Below, piece by piece: positions 60,051 to 64,000 of a DNA stretch of 64,000 nucleotides. How positions within the stretch are numbered: the stretch's first letter is position 1; every line of letters starts with the position of its first letter. The position numbers and the translations under genes were made by a program. This stretch comes from Palsa-147 sp963771905 (GTDB taxonomy: Bacteria > Acidobacteriota > Terriglobia > Acidiferrales > UBA7541). Where the stretch lies: positions 248,001 to 312,000 of the forward strand of contig CAVYVI010000015.1 in NCBI GenBank assembly GCA_963771905.1, in the 5' to 3' direction. The notes under the pieces were generated by a model that was given only the letters and a program-made list of their open reading frames with translations, ran no database searches and was not told where the DNA came from.

Positions 60051-63023
60051 TCACTGCAGCTTCGCGAACTCGGTTTTGGCTTGCTGAAGGATGGGAATAT
60101 CGGGGTCGGCGTCTTTCCAGAGCGTGAGGAAATCTTTGTAGGCGGCGAGTGCCCGGACGCGGGCAGCGTCGGCATCCGTTCCTTGCGAAGTTCTCGCCTG
60201 CAATGCGTTCGCACGTGCCACGCCCAAATGCGCCAACGCTCCCGTCCAGCAATTCCAGACGATGCCGCTGTGGTCGAGAATCTTCTGAAACTCGGCGGCA
60301 GCAGCAGTGCCCTGTCCAGCGGCCAAGTATGCCTCCCCGCGTACATACACGTGATAGAGGCAGGAGAGATTGTTGAGGAAACTAATTTGCCCCAACTCGA
60401 TGGCTGAAGCAGCTTGTAGGGTATTCAGAGCGGAAGCCGAGTTCTTTTTGTCCAGCGCCAATTGCGCCTGAATCGCGGGCAGCCAAAGCGACTGCATCTG
60501 CGTGTCCAGCGGGTACCTTTTCCCTAAGTCTTGCGCCAAGGATTCGGCTCGCGCCGTATCGCCCACCATAGCAAACGCAAGCGCAGCTTCGACCCCGACG
60601 CCCTGACTCGTGGGAGCAAGCTTCAAAGCCTCCGTCGCCGACTGCCGGGCTTCCGCAGCATATCCGTAAGCCGCTTGTTGCTGAGCAGCAATCGCCAGAT
60701 AGATCGCCCCACTTTCTTTGTTGTCCGCTCGCAGTGCGGAATCAACAGCCCGCTTGGTCATTTCCCGTGCCTTGCCAAGATGACCAGCGTATGCCTCAGT
60801 GTCGGATGCGAGCGCCAGTCCATCGTTCTCGTAATCGGGCTTGCCCGCAAACCACTTTTGCTGTTCGGCCATCGCGGCGGAGTCCGAGCCGACAAAGGTA
60901 AGAGCATAAAGAGCATTATGCAATAGATAATCATCCATTTTTCGCGCCTGCGCTTCGTTAATGATCTGTCTAGTTTCGTCGAAGCGCTGCAAGGCGAGGG
61001 CGTAGTTGGCAAGATTCTCGTATGTAATTACATGATCCGGTGCAAGGCGCAGGCTCTGCCTTGCGAACTCAGTGGCTTTCTCATACTGCCCCAGATCGCC
61101 GAATTCGTAGTCCAAATTGCCATACGCTCGGTATTCCCGTGGGTAGCTCTCAATCTCCTCCTGAAAGGTCTGGGCCGCTTTAACCAGTTCTCCAGTTACA
61201 TTCGAATAGTAGTCGGCTGTGATCTCCAGCTTTTCCCGCTCGCTGGTATGCTCCCGCAACTGGAATGCTTCGGTGTAGTACTCGCTGGCCCGCTCCGGCT
61301 CGCCGAGAATGAAGTAGTCATCGCCCACTGCCCCGTAGCCCATGGCAAAATTCGGATCGAGTTGCACGGCACGTTGATGGTAAGGCAGGGCTGCGGCGGA
61401 GCCTTTCTCGCTGAAAGCCTTAACGCCAAGGCTGTATGCTTTCAGTGCTTCGAGCGAAGACGTGGTGGCCTCTGCCAGCGGAACATCAAACTTCTGCACC
61501 GTAGCCAGCGATTCGCCCAGTTCGCCGCGCAGCTTGGACGCTGCCTCGCCTAGCGCGTCCAGCACTTTCTCCTTGGATGCCGCCGTCACCTGCTCCTCGG
61601 CCAGCGTGTCTCCGGTCTGGCAATTCACCGCCTTCAATCCCAGCACGTATTCGCTGCCCAGACTGCCAATCGTTCCGGCAAGGTAAGCCTTGCTGCCCGC
61701 CCGCTGGCAAAGATCGTGGGCTACCTCCGGCGTGATTTTCGTGCTGGCGGGGCGGGTCATCTGTTGCAAGGTCTTCGCCACTTCGCTGTCAGAGAGCACG
61801 TTCAGGAAAGGGGATTGCCGCAGGGAAACGTTGAGCGCCGTCTTCAGCGTGTCGTCGAAGATGGCATCGCCCGTGCTGTTGGTGAAGTCGCCGAGAACAA
61901 TGGTGTCTTTTTCAGTGAGCGCATGAGCCTTGCGAGCAAAATAAAGCCACCCGCCCACGCCCAGCGCGACGGCCACCGCAACGCCTGCCAATATCGGCCA
62001 CCTCGCAGCACGTGCCTTTGTCGTGGCAGTTGAAACTGCGGCGGCCTTTCCGGTAAGCGGCGTCGGTGCGGGAGAAACTTCGGCTGCGGAACTTGCGGAC
62101 ACCGGCTCTGCCGTCGTCGTCACCGCTGCCGTGCGTCCCGATTCGGTGTCGCGCTTCAACCGCTGCAAATCTGTGCGCATGTCCGCAGCCGACTGGTAGC
62201 GGAGCTTCTTGTCCTTCTCCAGCGCCTTGCTGATGATGTCTTCCATTTTGGGCGGAATTTCTGGATTCAGCCGCACAGGTGCGACCGGGGTGCGATTCAG
62301 AATGGCATCAAAAATTTCCGCCGAACTGCTTCCCGAGAACGTTTGCTTTCCGGTCGCCATTTCATAGAGCACCAAACCAAAAGAGAAAATATCCGTGCGC
62401 CCATCCAGTTCTTTCCCCCGTGCCTGCTCGGGCGACATGTACGCCAGCGTGCCCATGGCCGCGCCCGGGATGCTCAATTGCATCGCCTCTTGTGTCAGCG
62501 TCGCATCGGCATCCGTTCCTGCCTTTGCTTGCAGCTTCGCCAGACCGAAGTCCAGAATCTTGGCGTGGCCTCGCTTCGTGACGAAAATGTTGGCGGGCTT
62601 GATGTCGCGATGGACGATGCCTTCGGCGTGCGCTGCGTCGAGCGCGTCGGCGATTTCGATAGCGAGCGACAGAATCAAATCGGTTTCCATCGGTCGGCCA
62701 GCGATCTGATGCTTCAGAGTCAGGCCATCCAGAAATTCCATGGCGATGAACGCATCGCCATGCTGGTCATCAATTTCGTAGATGGTGCAGATGTTCGGGT
62801 GGTTCAGGGCGGATGCGGCTTTTGCTTCACGCTGGAATCGGCTGAGAGCCTGCGGGTCTTTGGCTACGTCGTCGGGGAGGAACTTGAGAGCAACGAACCG
62901 GCCGAGCTTCACATCCTCGGCCTTGTAGACAACTCCCATTCCGCCACCGCCAAGTTTCTCCACAATGCGGTAATGCGAAATGGTTCGGCCGATGAGCGGG
63001 TCGTTAGCTGTCACGTGCCGCAC
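60051..63023 (-). CDS. Serine/threonine protein kinase with C-terminal TPR sensor region
   Basis: A 990-residue membrane protein. The cytosolic kinase domain (about 20-285) has the glycine loop GGGGMGVVYK, the ATP Lys47, HRD at 138-140 (IVHRDIKPAN), DFG at 158-160 and YMSPEQARGKELDGRTDIFS; it should be active. A Ser/Ala/Thr linker (about 295-340) leads to one membrane helix (WPILAGVAVAVALGVGGWLY). Outside, a conserved region beginning DTIVLGDFTNSTGDAIFDDT and TPR repeats follow. This PknB-like kinase plus adenylate-like TPR design is common in Acidobacteriota. A GTG at 63023 opens the frame; a GTG at 63014 is possible. It is the intact member of a tandem pair. Confidence 0.92.
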   Translation of the reverse strand: MRHVTANDPLIGRTISHYRIVEKLGGGGMGVVYKAEDVKLGRFVALKFLPDDVAKDPQALSRFQREAKAASALNHPNICTIYEIDDQHGDAFIAMEFLDGLTLKHQIAGRPMETDLILSLAIEIADALDAAHAEGIVHRDIKPANIFVTKRGHAKILDFGLAKLQAKAGTDADATLTQEAMQLSIPGAAMGTLAYMSPEQARGKELDGRTDIFSFGLVLYEMATGKQTFSGSSSAEIFDAILNRTPVAPVRLNPEIPPKMEDIISKALEKDKKLRYQSAADMRTDLQRLKRDTESGRTAAVTTTAEPVSASSAAEVSPAPTPLTGKAAAVSTATTKARAARWPILAGVAVAVALGVGGWLYFARKAHALTEKDTIVLGDFTNSTGDAIFDDTLKTALNVSLRQSPFLNVLSDSEVAKTLQQMTRPASTKITPEVAHDLCQRAGSKAYLAGTIGSLGSEYVLGLKAVNCQTGDTLAEEQVTAASKEKVLDALGEAASKLRGELGESLATVQKFDVPLAEATTSSLEALKAYSLGVKAFSEKGSAAALPYHQRAVQLDPNFAMGYGAVGDDYFILGEPERASEYYTEAFQLREHTSEREKLEITADYYSNVTGELVKAAQTFQEEIESYPREYRAYGNLDYEFGDLGQYEKATEFARQSLRLAPDHVITYENLANYALALQRFDETRQIINEAQARKMDDYLLHNALYALTFVGSDSAAMAEQQKWFAGKPDYENDGLALASDTEAYAGHLGKAREMTKRAVDSALRADNKESGAIYLAIAAQQQAAYGYAAEARQSATEALKLAPTSQGVGVEAALAFAMVGDTARAESLAQDLGKRYPLDTQMQSLWLPAIQAQLALDKKNSASALNTLQAASAIELGQISFLNNLSCLYHVYVRGEAYLAAGQGTAAAAEFQKILDHSGIVWNCWTGALAHLGVARANALQARTSQGTDADAARVRALAAYKDFLTLWKDADPDIPILQQAKTEFAKLQ

Positions 63024-63052
63024 ATCTTAGGTCGCACCAACAATCAAGTCAA
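63024..63052 (-). promoter_or_regulatory. Promoter of the intact kinase gene
   Basis: TTGACT (63052-63047), 17 bp, TAAGAT (63029-63024), in the same position relative to the GTG as in the duplicate. It predicts a start of transcription at about 63017, just before the GTG at 63014, so the message may be nearly leaderless. Confidence 0.5.
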
Positions 63053-63646
63053 CGCCGCCAGACTTCTCGCACGCTAAGCCCTGACCAACGCACGAAGCGA
63101 AAAGCAACCGATTGCCAACATGCTTCTCACGCGATGCGACTTTTGCACTGACGTCCGCGCCGCTCCGCCGCGTAACAAATCCCGAAAGCATCTTCGAGAG
63201 ATTCTTAGGCGCCCCAAGTCCCCACATTCCACAGCGTTTCCAGCCACCTTTACAGCGTGTGGATTTGCGGGTTTCCCCCATTTGATGCTAGCGTGGTTCG
63301 AGGCTATTTTTCGCCCCCGCCTTTGGGGCGATCCCGCCTCCGCCGGATGCTCCCGCCGTTAGGGGGCGATCCGGTCTCGCGGGACGCTCACGCCTTAGCG
63401 GGACGTTACCGCCGGGCGGGACGACACCCAAGCGCATGCTCACGCACACGACAACTCGAATCTCCAGCCGCCGGGCCGATGACGACGCCCGCCCTGAATC
63501 CGCCCTGGCGCGTCATGGACGGCGAGCCCGCCCGGATACCCGCCCGGAGGCGGTGAAGCAGCGATTCGCAGCACAGAGCTTCACCCCGCAGCCGCCGCAA
63601 AGACCACCGACCTCCAGCCACTCGCCACGAACCACTCGCCAGTCCC
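63053..63646. other. Non-coding region with an array of small GC hairpins
   Basis: No gene is supported here. From about 63310 to 63425 the sequence repeats short CGCC-loop-GGCG dyads with intervening GATCC or GGGACG, for example CGCCTTTGGGGCG, CGCCGTTAGGGGGCG and CGCCTTAGCGGGACG, at a spacing of roughly 20-40 bp. It looks like a degenerate repeat array. The part nearest the kinase (63053-63071) belongs to the duplicated upstream segment. Confidence 0.45.
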
Positions 63647-63742
63647 TTTCTAATCGGGACACCCAACGATTAGAATTCGCTGCAAGCCGATCAAAACAAA
63701 CGCCGCCGCCCATTTCTAATCGGAACAAAAACACTACCTTCG
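63647..63742. repeat. Hairpin-containing intergenic repeat, copy 1
   Basis: TTCTAATCG (63648-63656) and its inverse CGATTAGAA (63667-63675) form a 9-bp stem with a 10-nt loop, and a third direct copy of TTCTAATCG lies at 63714-63722. The sequence is repeated 189 bp downstream with the same internal spacings (19 and 66 bp). The segment between arms includes GATCAAAACAAACGCCGCCG. A minus-strand frame is open through both copies, but I regard it as chance. Confidence 0.75.
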
Positions 63743-63835
63743 CGTCCAACATCCTTCTAGCTCGGTCGTTCAACCCGGGACGCTCTTTCGCCCACAGCTC
63801 TGTAGGTTGGGCATTCAGCCCCGACGAGCTTTGGC

Positions 63836-63934
63836 TTTCTAATCGGGACGCGCAACGATTAGAATTCGCCGCAATCCCATCAAAACAAACACCGCCGCCC
63901 ATTTCTAATCGGAACAAAATGCATAGCCTTCGCA
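63836..63934. repeat. Hairpin-containing intergenic repeat, copy 2
   Basis: The same unit as copy 1: TTCTAATCG at 63837-63845, CGATTAGAA at 63856-63864 and TTCTAATCG at 63903-63911. Identity with copy 1 runs from the first arm to GGAACAAAA, then weakens through a shared CCTTCGC. The 93-bp separator between copies contains GTAGGTTGGGCATTCAGCCC, a phrase found in many bacterial intergenic regions, and is not itself repeated in the window. Confidence 0.75.
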
Positions 63935-64000
63935 TACCGCCACTAACGAGTAGCGCGATCGCCCGTCTCAACAACGGACAGTCGGCGGTCGCCGCGCCAG

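Noticed and set aside
59307..60407. 366-residue plus-strand open frame across the kinase copies
   Set aside because: It crosses the junction of two minus-strand genes, lacks motifs, and a similar frame appears at the duplicate because the DNA is duplicated.
63647..63934. CRISPR array at the repeats near the right edge
   Set aside because: Only two long units are present, the spacing is not regular in the CRISPR range, and no cas gene is near.
63513..63974. 153-residue minus-strand open frame with a repeated peptide (FRLEMGGGVCFD)
   Set aside because: The peptide repeat simply reflects the DNA repeat with its palindromes; there is no ribosome binding site, and the composition (Arg, Gly, Cys, Trp) is not protein-like.

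Overview
The window reads as a chromosomal segment of a Gram-negative Acidobacteriota, most likely of the Terriglobia/Acidobacteriia type. This is inferred from several features. There is a roughly 1,190-residue Oar-like TonB-dependent receptor with an N-terminal carboxypeptidase-regulatory domain. There are large Ser/Thr kinases fused to a membrane segment and TPR repeats. The window has a complete lipid A/heptose core operon, high GC content, frequent GTG/TTG starts and sigma70-like promoters. I saw no rRNA, tRNA, CRISPR array, phage or intact insertion sequence.

Layout. 1-3.1 kb: the end of an acidic, low-complexity protein and a CPA1-type Na+/H+ antiporter whose C-terminal tail is displaced by a one-base frameshift. 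3.1-12.8 kb (+): valS, birA, coaX, a conserved unknown, an RlmD-type rRNA methyltransferase and comEC. 12.8-13.4 kb: two small unknowns. 13.4-20.6 kb (-): an eight-gene, tightly overlapping operon waaA-lpxK-waaF-gmhB-hldA-like-hldC-like-waaC-methyltransferase that builds lipid A-Kdo and the heptose inner core. 20.7-33.3 kb (+): an exported unknown, pcrA/uvrD, an amino acid permease co-translated with a degenerate phospholipase C/P1-fold protein, add, purS, glmS, a POTRA protein without a barrel, larE and a TPR-thioredoxin. 33.4-37.5 kb: a class IV-like histone deacetylase homologue, then a candidate copper cassette (Cys-rich secreted protein, TonB receptor, CusF-like lipoprotein). 37.6-42.7 kb (-): larC-metG-tatD-polyprenyl synthase. 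42.8-50.4 kb: argS, then smpB-pepA (-), then a secretin/cohesin lipoprotein with two pseudopilins (+). 50.9-56.7 kb: the Oar-like receptor, a GNAT acetyltransferase (-), a PLP aminotransferase and a small overlapping unknown. 56.8-63.1 kb (-): two tandem copies of a kinase-TPR gene; the upstream copy is intact and the downstream copy carries two frameshifts. 63.1-64.0 kb: non-coding, with a hairpin-rich stretch and a duplicated element of about 95 bp.

How the genes work together. Most of the window is housekeeping: three aminoacyl-tRNA synthetases, cofactor genes, cell-envelope precursors and a Type II secretion-like/pilus set. The more unusual points are the decayed kinase duplicate with its duplicated promoter, the split Ni-pincer cofactor genes larE and larC, the PLC/P1-fold protein that has lost several zinc ligands, the candidate copper cassette, the secretin-cohesin fusion and the repeats at the right edge. 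Three single-base insertions explain all the broken reading frames, so assembly indels have to be excluded before calling these genes dead.
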